64,000 nt of DNA from assembly GCA_963759375.1 (NCBI GenBank), contig CAVWYY010000006.1, positions 558,001 through 622,000 on the forward strand. The letters are read 5' to 3'. This DNA is from DASSUW01 sp963759375. Its GTDB lineage: Bacteria > Actinomycetota > Thermoleophilia > Solirubrobacterales > Solirubrobacteraceae. Numbering within the stretch: position 1 is the stretch's first letter; each line of letters begins with the position of its first letter. The notes below the pieces were generated by a model. The model was given only the letters and a program-made list of their open reading frames with translations. It made no database searches and was not told where the DNA came from. The translations under genes and the position numbers were made by a program. Of the stretch, positions 17,687 to 27,139 are shown piece by piece.

Positions 17687-18678
17687 GGCCGTTTCGGTAC
17701 GAGCGCGCCGCCGACGCATCGGATGCCGTCGCGCTGCTCCAGCGCGAGCCGAACGCCGCGTTCCTCGCCGGCGGCACCAACCTCGTCGACCACATGAAGC
17801 TCGGCATCGCGACGCCCGACCTGCTGGTGGACGTCCGGCGCGTCACGTCTCCGGTCGATCGAGGAGCTGCCCGACGGACGGCGTGCGGATCGGGGCCGGC
17901 GTAACGAACAGCGACACTCGCCGCCGACCGGATGATCCGCCGGCGCTACCCGGTGCTCTCGCAGGCGCTGCTGTCGGGCGCGTCGTACCAGCTGCGCAAC
18001 GTCGCCACCGTCGGCGGCAACCTGCTGCAGCGCACCCGTTGCGTGTACTTCCAGGACCTCACCACCCCGTGCAACAAGCGCGCGCCGGGGTCCGGCTGCT
18101 CCGCGCGCGGCGGCCTGGACCGCGACGCCGCGATCCTCGGCGCCTCGGAAGCCTGCGTCGCGACCCACCCGTCCGACATGGCGGTGGCGCTCGCGGCGCT
18201 CGACGCCGTGGTTCACGCGCAGGGGCCGGGCGGTGAACGCGACGATCCCGCTGACGGACCTGTACCGGCTGCCGGGCGACCATCCCGAGCGGGACACGGT
18301 GCTCGACCGCGGCGAGCTGATCACGGCCGTGGAGCTCCCGCCGCTGCCCGTCGCGGCCCGCTCGCGCTATCGCAAGGTGCGCGACCGCACGTCGTACGCG
18401 TTCGCGCTCGTGTCGGTGGCCGCGGCGCTGGACGTCGCCGACGGCGTCGTCCGCGACGTGCGCATCGCGCTGGGGGGCGTCGCGCACAGGCCGTGGCGCG
18501 CTTGCGACCGCCGAGCAGGCGCTGCGCGGCGGACCGGCCACCGAGACGAGCTTCCGCGCCGCGGCGGACGCCGAGCTCGCCGAGGCGCAGCCGCTGCCCG
18601 GCAACGCGTTCAAGGTCACGCTGGCCCGGAACGCCGTCGACCCGCACGCTGCTCGACCTGCTGGAGGCCCGGCCATGA
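17683..18678 (+). pseudogene. Xanthine-dehydrogenase-family FAD-binding subunit, multiply frameshifted
   Basis: It starts at GTG 17683 (VRPFRYERAADASDAV). The FAD-binding blocks are recognisable: AFLAGGTNLVDHMKLG, NVATVGGNLLQRTRC and the Cys-bearing CVYFQDLTTPCNK. The reading frame changes about six times (near 17850, 17877, 17919, 18240, 18500 and 18640). The end, RTLLDLLEARP, stops by ATGA overlap with the Mo subunit, so operon architecture is intact. As written it cannot make a functional subunit. Either the gene is decaying or the consensus is poor here. A normal length of about 331 residues is recovered on correction. Confidence 0.75.
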
Positions 18679-20802
18679 TCTCGCGAACCGACGCCATCGG
18701 CCTGCCGCTCGACCGCCTCGAAGGTCCCGAGAAGGTCCGCGGCCAGGCCACCTACGCCTACGAATGGCAACTCGACGACCCGGCGTACCTGTACCCGCTG
18801 CAGGCCGACGATCGCCGCCGGGCGCGTCACCGCGATCGACGCGTCCGCCGCCCTTGCGGAGCCGGGCGTGCTCGCCGTGCTCACGCGCGACAACGCCCCG
18901 ATGCCGTCGTCCGGCTTCGACGATCCCGAGGTCGCCGTCCTGCGGTCCGACGAGATCGCGTTCCGCGGCCAGCTGATCGGCGCCGTCGTCGCCGAGACCT
19001 CGGAGGTCGCGCGCGACGCCGCCCGGCTCGTGCGCGTCACCTACTCCGAGCGCGCCTTCGACACCGAGTTCCACGCCGACCGCGACGACCTGCGCGCGCC
19101 GGTCCACACGGCGTTCTTCGGCGCGGGTGACGGCGACCTGCAGGACGGCTCCCCCGCCGCGACCGCCGCCGGCGACGTGGAGGCGGCGCTCGCCGCGGCT
19201 CCCGTGACCGTCGACGCCACGTATCGCACCGCGACCAACCATCACAACCCGCTCGAGCCGCACGCCGCGATCGCCTGCTGGGCCGGTGACGATCTCACGA
19301 TCCACTGCAGCAGCCAGGGCGTGCACGCGACGCGGAACCTGGTGGCGTCCGCGCTCGGGCTCGATCCCGAGCGCGTGCGCGTGATCTCTCCCCACGTCGG
19401 CGGCGCGTTCGGCTCGAAGGTCTACCCGGCGTCGTACGCGACGCTCGCCGCTATGGCCGCCCGGCTCGTGGCCGGCCGCCCGGTGAAGTTCTCGCTGACG
19501 CGGCGGCAGATGTTCTCGCTCGTCGGCTACCGCCCGCCGAGCATCCAGCGCGTCCGGCTCGGCGCCGAGGCCGACGGCCGGCTGACCGCGATCGCGCACG
19601 ACGCCGTCCAGCAGACCGCGAAGGCGAAGACGTACGCCGAGCAGATCGCCACGTGCTCGCGGACGATGTACGCGGCGCCGAACCGGCGCACGACCCACCG
19701 GGTCGCGCCGCTCGACGTGCCGGTCCCGACCATCATGCGCGCCCCCGGCGAGTCGAGCGGCATGTTCGCGCTCGAGTCGGCCATGGACGAGCTGGCGATC
19801 GCCTGCGGGCTCGACCCGGTGGAGCTCCGGATCCGCAACGAGCCGGGCACCCACCCCGAGTCCGGCCTGCCGTGGTCGACCCGCAGGCTGGTGAGCTGCC
19901 TGCGCCAGGGCGCCGACCGGTTCGGATGGCAGCCTCGCGACCCCACCCCCCGGGCGCGGCGCGACGGGCGCTGGCTGGTCGGAACCGGCGTCGCGGCCTC
20001 CGCCTACCCCTCGCCGCGACTACCCGGCAACACGGCGACGATCCGGCTCGACCAGGATGGGCGCTACGCGGTGCTGATCGGCGCCGCCGACATCGGCACC
20101 GGCACGTGGACGACGCTCACGCAGATCGCCGCCGACGCGCTCGGTGTCGACGTCGCCTCCGTGCACCTCCAGATCGGCGACACCGCGCTGCCGCAGGCTT
20201 CGAGCGCCGGCCTGTCGTCGGGCATCAACTGCTGGGGCACGACGATCTGGGCGGCGGCCGACAAGCTGCGCCGGCGCCTGGAGGGCGAGTACGGCGGGAC
20301 GATCCCGGTCGAGGGCATCGAGGCGACGGCCGACATGCCGGACAATCCGGACATGGCGCGCTACGCGATGTTCAGCTTCGGAGCGCAGTTCGCGGAGGTG
20401 CGCGTGGACGCGGACACCGGCGAGCTGCGCGTGTCGCGGCTCCTGGGCGTCTTCGACGCGGGCCGGGTCATCAATCCCAAGACCGCGCGCTCGCAGCTGA
20501 TCGGCGGCATGACCCAGGGGATGTCGATGGCGCTCCACGAGCACAGCGTGGTCGACCCGCGGTTCGGCCACGTGGTCAACGGCGACTTCGCCGGCTACCA
20601 CATCGCCGCCCACGCGGACGTCCTGTCGATCGACGCGCACTGGCTGCAGGAGGAGGACCGACACATGAACCCGATGCGCTCCAAGGGCATCGGCGAGATC
20701 TGCGTCGTCGGCACGGCGGCAGCGATCGCCAATGCCGTGCATCATGCGACCGGGATCCGCGTGCGTGACCTTCCGATCACCCTCGACAAGCTCCTGCGAT
20801 GA
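18675..20802 (+). CDS. Xanthine-dehydrogenase-family molybdopterin-binding subunit, one frameshift
   Basis: The large catalytic subunit, about 708 residues after removing one base near 18810. N-terminal MISRTDAIGLPLDRLEGPEK is in the first frame. The rest is continuous from GRVTAIDASAAL to the stop. Family blocks include SPHVGGAFGSKVYP, MRAPGESSGMFALESAMDEL, ADIGTGTWTTLTQIAADALG, and the C-terminal Glu in MRSKGIGEICVVG, which matches the catalytic GxGE. YagR-like; the substrate (purine, aldehyde or other) cannot be read. ATGA overlaps join it to the FAD subunit and to the SnoaL-like gene. Confidence 0.85.
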
Positions 20803-21119
20803 CCGACCTCCCTGCACCCGTCGCGGCGCTCCTCGACGCCGCCAACGCCAACGACACCGAGGCGTTCCTCGGCTCGCTGACCGCTGACGCGGTCGTGGAC
20901 GACTGGGGCCGCGAGTTCCGCGGGCCCGACGCGATCCGGGGCTGGAGCGACGGCGAGTTCATCGGCGTCGCGGTCACCCTCGATGTGACTGACGTCGAGC
21001 GCCGGGACGACGAGACGACCGTGACCGCGACCGTGGGCGGCGACGGCTTCAACGGCCCGAGCCACTTCACGTTCCGGGTGAGCGGCGACCGGGTTGCCCG
21101 GATGACCATCCGGGCCTAG
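20799..21119 (+). CDS. SnoaL/NTF2-like small protein
   Basis: A 106-residue protein with the cone-like NTF2 fold pattern: MTDLPAPVAALLDAANANDT, LTADAVVDDWGREFRGPDAI, then strands ending FRVSGDRVARMTIRA. Such proteins are isomerases, cyclases or non-enzymatic binding proteins. It overlaps the Mo-subunit stop by ATGA and closes the operon, so it may help process the dehydrogenase product. A hairpin follows at its stop codon. Confidence 0.75.
   Translation: MTDLPAPVAALLDAANANDTEAFLGSLTADAVVDDWGREFRGPDAIRGWSDGEFIGVAVTLDVTDVERRDDETTVTATVGGDGFNGPSHFTFRVSGDRVARMTIRA
21097..21116 (+). terminator. Hairpin at end of dehydrogenase operon
   Basis: GCCCGGAT-GACC-ATCCGGGC is a perfect 8-bp stem with a 4-base loop that ends right at the TAG stop of the SnoaL-like gene. 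A T-run is absent, as is usual in very GC-rich genomes. The next gene starts 41 bp later on the same strand. Confidence 0.5.
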
Positions 21120-21159
21120 CCCGCTCGGCCGTGACCCGGGTCGTTTAGGCTGGCCGATC

Positions 21160-23928
21160 ATGGCCACGCGCCGTTCCCCGGTGTTGCTGGGCCGGGCCGA
21201 CGAGCGTCAGGTCCTCGATCGCCTGCTGGAGAACGTGCGCGGTGGCCAGAGCGCCGTTCTTGTCGTCCACGGCGACGCGGGCGTCGGCAAGACGGCCCTG
21301 CTGCGGCACTGCGGCCGGCAGGCGTCCGGCTTCCGCGTGGCCAGGATCGGCGGCGTCGAGTCCGAGATGGAGCTCCCGTTCGCGGGGCTGCACCAGCTCT
21401 GCGCGCGGATGCTCAGCCGTCTCGGTTCCCTGCCCGAGCCACAGCGTGACGCACTGGGCGTCGCGCTGGGCCTCGCCTCCGGCGCCACGCCGGACCGCTT
21501 CCTGGTCGCCCTCGCCGCGCTCAGCCTGTTGGCCGAGGTCGCCGTCGAGCGGCCGCTGCTGTGCCTCGTCGACGACGTGCAGTGGGTCGATGCCGCGTCG
21601 CTCCAGGTGCTCGGGTTCGTCTCGCGGCGGCTGCTGGCCGAGTCGGTGGCGATCGTGTTCGCCGCCCGCGACGAGACCGAGGAGCGCGAGCTCGCAGGCC
21701 TGCCGGACCTCGCGCTCGGAGGGCTCGCCGACGACGATGCCCGCGCCCTTCTGGCCACCGTCATCCCGGGCCGGCTCGACGAGCGCGTCCGCGACCGGCT
21801 CGTGTCCGAGACGCGCGGCAATCCGCTCGCGATCCTGGAGCTCCCGCAGGGACTCGCCGCGACGCAGCTGCCGGGCGGCTTCGGGCTGCCGACCGCGAAT
21901 GCGCTCTCGGGGCGGATCGAGGAGAGCTTCCTGCGCCGGCTCGACGACCTGCCGCAGGCGACGCGGACCCTGCTTCTGGTCGCGGCGGCGGAGCCGGTCG
22001 GCGACCCGGGGCTGATGTGGCGTGCGGCGACGCGGCTCGACATCCGGGCAACGGCGCTCGAGCCCGCCGTGCGCACCGGGCTGCTGGACGTCGGCGCGCA
22101 GGTGCGGTTCCGGCATCCGCTGGTGCGATCGGCCGTCTATCGCTCGGCGTCGGATGAAGCGCGGCAGAGCGCTCACGGCGCGCTGGCCGAGGCGACCGAT
22201 GCCGCGCTGGAGCCGGATCGCCGGGCCTGGCACCAGGCGCAGGCCACCTCGGGCCCGGACGAGGACGTCGCGGCCGAGCTCGAGCGCTCCGCGGGCCGAG
22301 CGCAGGCCCGCGGCGGACTTGCCGCCGCCGCGGCGTTCCTGGGGCGGGCCGCGGACCTGACGGTCGACGGGAGCCAGCGCGCGGAACGCATGCTGGCGGC
22401 AGCGCAGCTCAGCCTGCAGGCCGGGGCGTTCGACGCGGCTCTGGGGTGGCTGGCCGCCGCGCAGGGCGGGCCGCTGGACGATCTCGGGCGAGCCCGCGTG
22501 GATCTGCTCTACGCGCAGGTCGCGTATGCGCAGAGCCGCGGTGACGACGCGCCGCTGCTGCTCCAGGCCGCGCGCACGCTCGAGCCGCTCGACGTGCGAC
22601 TGTCGCGTGACACGTATCTCGACGCCTGGAGCGCGGCGCTGTTCGCCGGGCGGCTGGCGAGCGCGACGGGCCTGCGCGACGTCTCGCAGGCCGCGATGAC
22701 CGCCCCCGCGCCGCCACACCCTCCGCGCCCGAGCGATCTGCTGCTCGACGGCTTCGCGCTCGTGTTCACCGAAGGACGTCCCGCCGCCGCCCCGGTGCTG
22801 CAGCGCGCGGCCACGGCGTTCGCCGGCCCTGACGTCTCCGTGGAGGAGGTGCTCCGGTGGGGCTGGCTGGCGACCGCGGCCGCAGCCTTCGTCTGGGACT
22901 TCGACACGTGCCTCGAGGTCGCCACCCGTGAGGTCCAGGTCGCCCGCGACGCGGGGGCGCTCGAGGTCCTCGCCGTCGGCGTCAACGTGCTGGGCCAGGC
23001 CGTCTCGCTGAGCGGCGACTTCGAGCGCGCCGGGCGACTGGTCGCCGAGGCCGATGCCGTCACCGCTGCCACCGGGGCACGCGTCGCTCCGTACGCCGCG
23101 CTCGTGCGCTCCGCCTTCCGCGGCCAGGAGACCGAGGCCACCGCGCTGATCGACGCGACGATCGAGGCGGCCACCGCGGGGGGCCAGGGCACCGCCGTCC
23201 AGTACGCGAACTGGGCGAGGGCGATCCTCATGAACGGCCTCGGCCGCTACGACGAGGCGCTCGCGGCGGCCGTCGAGGCGAGCGAGGACACGCCCGAGCT
23301 GTTCGTCTCCATGTGGTCGCTCAGCGAGCTGATCGAGGCCGCAGGCCGCACGGGCAACACCGAGCTCGCGACATGGGCGCGCGGCCGGCTCGCCGAGCAC
23401 ACGGACGGCAGCGACTCCGGGTGGGCACGCGGCCTCGACGCCCGCTCGCGCGCCCTGCTGGCGGAGGGCGACGACGCCGAGCCCCTGTACCGCGAGGCGA
23501 TCGACCGTCTGGGGCGCACGCGACTCCGGCCGGAGATCGCCCGCAGCCAGCTCCTCTACGGGGAATGGCTCCGGCGTGCCAATCGCCGTGTCGACGCCCG
23601 CGATCAGCTCCGCGCGGCGTACGAGGCGTTCGTGGCTCTGGGCGCCGACGCGTTCGCCGAGCGCGCCCGGCACGAGCTGCAGGCCACCGGCGCCAAGGTA
23701 CGCAGGCGGCTCGACGCCACCCGCGACGAGCTCACGCCACAGGAGGAGCACATCGCCAGGCTCGCGCGCGACGGCCGGACGAATCCGCAGATCGGCGCCG
23801 AGCTCTACATCAGCCCGCGGACCGTCGAGTGGCACCTGAACAAGGTGTTCACCAAGCTCGGGATCAGCTCGCGCCGCGGCCTCCAGGAGGCGTTGCCGAG
23901 CCGCGATCACGAAGCCGCTCCGGTCTAG
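21160..23928 (+). CDS. Large ATP-binding LuxR-family regulator (LAL type)
   Basis: A 922-residue regulator. The N-terminal AAA/STAND-type ATPase has Walker A GDAGVGKTALL near residue 40 and Walker B-like LLCLVDDVQWVDAASLQ near 140. A long helical, TPR-like central part follows. The C-terminal LuxR helix-turn-helix (residues ~855-915) reads LTPQEEHIARLARDGRTNPQ, then ISPRTVEWHLNKVFTKLG. LAL proteins switch on ATP and ligand binding in the helical region. A paralog with the same architecture lies at 61487. The downstream flavin reductase and SDR genes on the same strand are possible targets. Confidence 0.9.
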   Translation: MATRRSPVLLGRADERQVLDRLLENVRGGQSAVLVVHGDAGVGKTALLRHCGRQASGFRVARIGGVESEMELPFAGLHQLCARMLSRLGSLPEPQRDALGVALGLASGATPDRFLVALAALSLLAEVAVERPLLCLVDDVQWVDAASLQVLGFVSRRLLAESVAIVFAARDETEERELAGLPDLALGGLADDDARALLATVIPGRLDERVRDRLVSETRGNPLAILELPQGLAATQLPGGFGLPTANALSGRIEESFLRRLDDLPQATRTLLLVAAAEPVGDPGLMWRAATRLDIRATALEPAVRTGLLDVGAQVRFRHPLVRSAVYRSASDEARQSAHGALAEATDAALEPDRRAWHQAQATSGPDEDVAAELERSAGRAQARGGLAAAAAFLGRAADLTVDGSQRAERMLAAAQLSLQAGAFDAALGWLAAAQGGPLDDLGRARVDLLYAQVAYAQSRGDDAPLLLQAARTLEPLDVRLSRDTYLDAWSAALFAGRLASATGLRDVSQAAMTAPAPPHPPRPSDLLLDGFALVFTEGRPAAAPVLQRAATAFAGPDVSVEEVLRWGWLATAAAAFVWDFDTCLEVATREVQVARDAGALEVLAVGVNVLGQAVSLSGDFERAGRLVAEADAVTAATGARVAPYAALVRSAFRGQETEATALIDATIEAATAGGQGTAVQYANWARAILMNGLGRYDEALAAAVEASEDTPELFVSMWSLSELIEAAGRTGNTELATWARGRLAEHTDGSDSGWARGLDARSRALLAEGDDAEPLYREAIDRLGRTRLRPEIARSQLLYGEWLRRANRRVDARDQLRAAYEAFVALGADAFAERARHELQATGAKVRRRLDATRDELTPQEEHIARLARDGRTNPQIGAELYISPRTVEWHLNKVFTKLGISSRRGLQEALPSRDHEAAPV

Positions 23929-23940
23929 CGACCCGGGCAT

Positions 23941-23966
23941 CCGACCCGGGCATGCACGGGCGCGAG
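23941..23966 (+). promoter_or_regulatory. 26-bp element repeated exactly at 32046-32071
   Basis: This intergenic element contains the near-palindrome CCCGGGCATGCACGGG and then GCGCGAG. An identical 26-bp copy lies at 32046-32071. Both copies sit 28-30 bp before the ATG of a redox protein (a flavin disulfide reductase here, a thioredoxin-like protein there). A partial copy (ACCCGGGCAT) directly precedes it at 23931. Likely a shared regulator-binding or promoter site. Confidence 0.55.
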
Positions 23967-23994
23967 GGCGGCGGCGGCCGCGCAAGCTCCGCGC

Positions 23995-25356
23995 ATGGGC
24001 AACGACTACGACGTCATCGTGATCGGCGGTGGGTCGCCCGGCGAGCATTGTGCGGGCGCGCTTGCCGAAGGAGGCCTCCGCGTCGCGCTGGTCGAGCGCG
24101 AGCTGGTCGGGGGCGAGTGCTCCTACTACGCGTGCATCCCGTCCAAGACGCTGCTCCGGCCCGGCGAGGCCGTACACGGGGCACGCGAAGCACTGGCGAC
24201 CGCCGAGGTCGACGTCGACGCGGCGCTCGGGTGGCGGGACTTCATGGTCTCGGACTACTCGGACGCCGGCCAAGAGCAATGGCTCGCCGCGAACGGGATC
24301 ACGCTGCTGCGCGGCAGCGGCCGGCTCGCCGGGACGGGCGCGGTCGCGGTCGGCGGCGTGCGCCACACGGCCGACCACGTCGTCGTGGCGTGCGGAGCGG
24401 ATCCGTTCATCCCGCCGGTCCCGGGCCTACGCGAGCTCGATGGGGTGTGGACCAACCGCGAGGTGACGGGCATGAAGGCCGTCCCGCGGCGCCTGCTGAT
24501 CCTCGGTGCCGGGCCGGTCGGCGTGGAGATGGCGCAGGCCGTCCGGCGCTTCGGCGGCGAGGTCGTGCTGATCGAAGGCAGCCGGCACGTGCTCGCGCGC
24601 GAGCCCGCGCCGCTCGGCGAGGCGCTCGGCGAGGTCCTGCGCCGCGACGGGATCGAGCTCGTCCTCGGCACCCACGCGGCCGACGCGCGGCGCGACGGCG
24701 GCGAGTACGTCGTGGCGCTCGACGACGGCCGCGAGCTGCGCGGCGAGCGGCTCCTCGTGGCGACCGGACGGCGACCCCGCGTGGACGGCATCGGCCTCGA
24801 GACGGTCGGCATCGAGCCGGACGCCCGCGGGCTCCAGGTCGACGCGCACCTGCGCGCCGGCGAGCGCCTGTGGGCGATCGGCGACGTCACCGGCCTGTGG
24901 CCGCTGACGCACGTCGGCAAGTACCAGGGCGACGTCGTCGCGGCGAACCTGCTGGGACAGCCGCGCGAGGCCAACTACGAGGCCGTCCCGCGCGTCACGT
25001 ACACCGACCCGCAGGCCGGGGCGGTGGGCGCGACCGAGGCGCGCTTCAGCGGCACCGCGCCGGTCTCGGAGGTGCCCAAGACCGCCACGTACACGCGCGC
25101 GTACGCGGAGTCCAACGGCTTCCTGACGCTGCTCAGCGACGGCGAGCGCCTCACCGGCGCGTACGCGCTCGGACCCGAGGCCGGCGAATGGCTGCAGCAG
25201 GCCACGCTGGCGATCCGCGCCCGGGTGCCGCTCGACGTGCTGACGGACACGATCCAGCCGTTCCCCACCTTCTCGGAGATCTACGTCGCCGCGCTGAAGG
25301 CGCTGCACAGCGAGATCGCCGCGCCGGTCGGGGCGACGTCAGTGGAGGAACAATGA
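23995..25356 (+). CDS. Pyridine nucleotide-disulfide oxidoreductase (Lpd/MerA-like)
   Basis: A 453-residue flavoprotein. It has the FAD Rossmann motif VIVIGGGSPGEHCAGALAEG at the N-terminus and a redox-active disulfide in GGECSYYACIPSKT (CxxxxC, residues ~42-47). The NAD(P) motif is LLILGAGPVGVEMAQAV near 165, and the second FAD motif is LWAIGDVTGLWPL near 290. The dimerisation domain ends IQPFPTFSEIYVAAL, where the family His-Pro-Glu/Thr base motif is replaced (no HPT seen). It reduces a small disulfide, quinone or metal substrate; which one is unknown. Its stop overlaps the SDR start (ATGA). Confidence 0.85.
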   Translation: MGNDYDVIVIGGGSPGEHCAGALAEGGLRVALVERELVGGECSYYACIPSKTLLRPGEAVHGAREALATAEVDVDAALGWRDFMVSDYSDAGQEQWLAANGITLLRGSGRLAGTGAVAVGGVRHTADHVVVACGADPFIPPVPGLRELDGVWTNREVTGMKAVPRRLLILGAGPVGVEMAQAVRRFGGEVVLIEGSRHVLAREPAPLGEALGEVLRRDGIELVLGTHAADARRDGGEYVVALDDGRELRGERLLVATGRRPRVDGIGLETVGIEPDARGLQVDAHLRAGERLWAIGDVTGLWPLTHVGKYQGDVVAANLLGQPREANYEAVPRVTYTDPQAGAVGATEARFSGTAPVSEVPKTATYTRAYAESNGFLTLLSDGERLTGAYALGPEAGEWLQQATLAIRARVPLDVLTDTIQPFPTFSEIYVAALKALHSEIAAPVGATSVEEQ

Positions 25357-26072
25357 GTGCTCTGGAAGGCCAGACCGTCGTCGTCATCGGCGGCAGCGCC
25401 GGCATCGGGCTCGAGACCGCGCGTGCCGCGCGCGGCGAAGGGGCCGACGTCGTTCTCACCGCGCGCAATCCCGAACGCCTGGAGGCCGTGGCGCGCGAGC
25501 TCGGCGCCACCAGCACCGCGGCCTTCGACGCCACCGATCCGGATCGCCTCGCGGAGTTCTTCGCCGGCCTGCCGGCCCCGGTCGATCACGTCCTGGTCAG
25601 CGGCAGCGGCCCGTACTACGCGCCGCTGAGCGAGATGGACTTCGCGGAGGTCGGCCGCGACGTCGCGGCGCATCTGCTGGTGCCGCTCAAGGTCGCACAG
25701 GAGGCGACCGGCAGGGTGCGGCCGGGCGGCACGTTGCTGTTCATCGGCGGCACCGGCGGCCGGCGGCCGGGCGTCGGGCTCTCGCTGATCACGGCGATGA
25801 CGGCGGCGATGCCCGCGCTCACCGCGAGCCTCGCGGTCGAGATCGCGCCGATTCGCGTGAACCTCCTGGCGGCAGGCTTCGTCGACACGCCGTTGTCGGC
25901 GAGGCTGCTCGGCGATCAGCTCGACGCTCGGCGCGAGCAGCTCCGGACCACGCTGCCGATCCGCCGGGTCGTCGGTCCGGAGGACGTGGCCGCGCTCGCC
26001 ATCCACCTGATGGTCAACACGGCCCTGACGGGCGCGACCTACGACGTCGACGGCGGTCAGCAGCTGGTGTAG
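25353..26072 (+). CDS. SDR-fold protein lacking the canonical YxxxK
   Basis: A 239-residue short-chain dehydrogenase fold. The cofactor motif VVVIGGSAGIGLETARAARG is at residues 9-28, and the ending is typical (GATYDVDGGQQLV). Where Tyr-x-x-x-Lys is expected, the sequence is LITAMTAAMPALTASLAVE, so neither catalytic residue is present. It is therefore an atypical or divergent SDR whose activity cannot be assumed. ATGA overlap with the flavin reductase indicates coupled synthesis and probably a joint redox role. Confidence 0.78.
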   Translation: MSALEGQTVVVIGGSAGIGLETARAARGEGADVVLTARNPERLEAVARELGATSTAAFDATDPDRLAEFFAGLPAPVDHVLVSGSGPYYAPLSEMDFAEVGRDVAAHLLVPLKVAQEATGRVRPGGTLLFIGGTGGRRPGVGLSLITAMTAAMPALTASLAVEIAPIRVNLLAAGFVDTPLSARLLGDQLDARREQLRTTLPIRRVVGPEDVAALAIHLMVNTALTGATYDVDGGQQLV

Positions 26073-26339
26073 TCAGCCGATCCGCTCGTCGATGCGGACG
26101 TGAACGGTGTCGCCCGCTTGCTTGCCGATCGCCTTGCGCAGGGCGGCGCGGACCGGGAGCCGGTGCGTACCGTCGCCCTGCGCCATCAGCGCGCCGTCGA
26201 ACGGCTCGCCGTCGATCTCGCCGCGGATCTTCACCAGACCGCGGGTTCCGAAGAGCTCTGGCACGTCGTCCATCACGACGCACGTCCATGCACCGGGGTT
26301 GTCGCCCTTCTCCAACTGGGAGTCGAACTCTCTCAACAT
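26073..26339 (-). CDS. DUF1905 domain protein
   Basis: An 88-residue protein (MLREFDSQLEKGDNPGAWTC) with the DUF1905 pattern: VKIRGEIDGEPFDGALMAQG, then THRLPVRAALRKAIGK, GDTVHVRI. It is often found alone or fused to YdeI-like domains. The biochemical function is unknown. ATG 26339 was chosen because the upstream extension lacks family sequence. The stop lies immediately next to that of the convergent SDR gene. Confidence 0.75.
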   Translation of the reverse strand: MLREFDSQLEKGDNPGAWTCVVMDDVPELFGTRGLVKIRGEIDGEPFDGALMAQGDGTHRLPVRAALRKAIGKQAGDTVHVRIDERIG

Positions 26340-26400
26340 GACTCCATGACTGTCGCAGGCGTGGGAACTCATCGCCGGCGGCACTACCGTTTGGAGCCAG

Positions 26401-26799
26401 ATGCGCTGGCGGCGCCGGGAAAACGACGAACCCGACGAGCCGGTCGACGACCGGATGTGGTCGACGCACGCCAGGGTCGGCGACAGCAAGCCCGGCGAGA
26501 TGGTCAGGCACGGCGCGCTCCCCGCCGAGACCGGCCCGACATGGGCGCCGGACCAACTGTCGATCTGGCCGGTCGAGGGCGGCCGCTACGGGCTCGACGC
26601 GCACTATCACGGGCGCACAGGAGCGCAGCGCGCGCATCATCAGCGCTCACGCCTGGCAGCGGTCAACGTCGCGGCGACGGTCTCCACCAGCAAGTCCGGC
26701 GAGACCACCCTGCGGATCGGACCGCTGCAGCATCGCGCTGCCTGGCTGGCGCTCGAGGCGTTCCTCGGGCGCCCGGTCGATCCGCCTGAGGCCGGCTAG
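26401..26799 (+). CDS. Hypothetical protein
   Basis: A 132-residue soluble protein (MRWRRRENDEPDEPVDDRMW, ending FLGRPVDPPEAG), rich in charged residues and Trp/His in its central part. There is no signal peptide, membrane helix or recognised domain. It is divergent from the DUF1905 gene and overlaps the convergent DUF3817 gene by 4 bp. Coding is supported mainly by fit in the gap and codon composition. Confidence 0.5.
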   Translation: MRWRRRENDEPDEPVDDRMWSTHARVGDSKPGEMVRHGALPAETGPTWAPDQLSIWPVEGGRYGLDAHYHGRTGAQRAHHQRSRLAAVNVAATVSTSKSGETTLRIGPLQHRAAWLALEAFLGRPVDPPEAG

Positions 26800-27113
26800 C
26801 CCGTCGCGGGCAGTGCCTGGCGCTTGAGCCAGCGGTCGACGGCATAGCCGCCGAACGGCACGACCGCGCCGGCCAGCACCAGGATCGTCGTGCGAGCCGT
26901 CCACGCCTCGCGCGATGCGACGAACAGCGCGATCGCCACGTACGCGAGGAACAGCGCGCCGTGGATAGGGCCGAGGATCTCCACACCGACGGGTTCGTCG
27001 TGGCCGTACTTGACGTAAGTCGCGATCAGCAGCATGAGGAAGCTCGTCGCCTCGAGTACGGCCGTGATCCGGAAGATCCGCATCACGCCGCCGGGGTCCC
27101 CTGTCGTGCCCAT
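26796..27113 (-). CDS. DUF3817 integral membrane protein
   Basis: A 105-residue membrane protein. The DUF3817 pattern is MRIFRITAVLEATSFLMLLI, followed by KYGHDEPVGVEILGPIHGAL and further helices. Three membrane segments are likely. The family function is unknown. The ATG at 27113 adds ten residues; the internal ATG at 27083 (MRIFRIT) better matches the usual start. Divergent to the lipoprotein gene, with a 26-bp gap. Confidence 0.8.
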   Translation of the reverse strand: MGTTGDPGGVMRIFRITAVLEATSFLMLLIATYVKYGHDEPVGVEILGPIHGALFLAYVAIALFVASREAWTARTTILVLAGAVVPFGGYAVDRWLKRQALPATG

Positions 27114-27139
27114 GCCTCCAGGCTACTGTCCGGTGGGCG

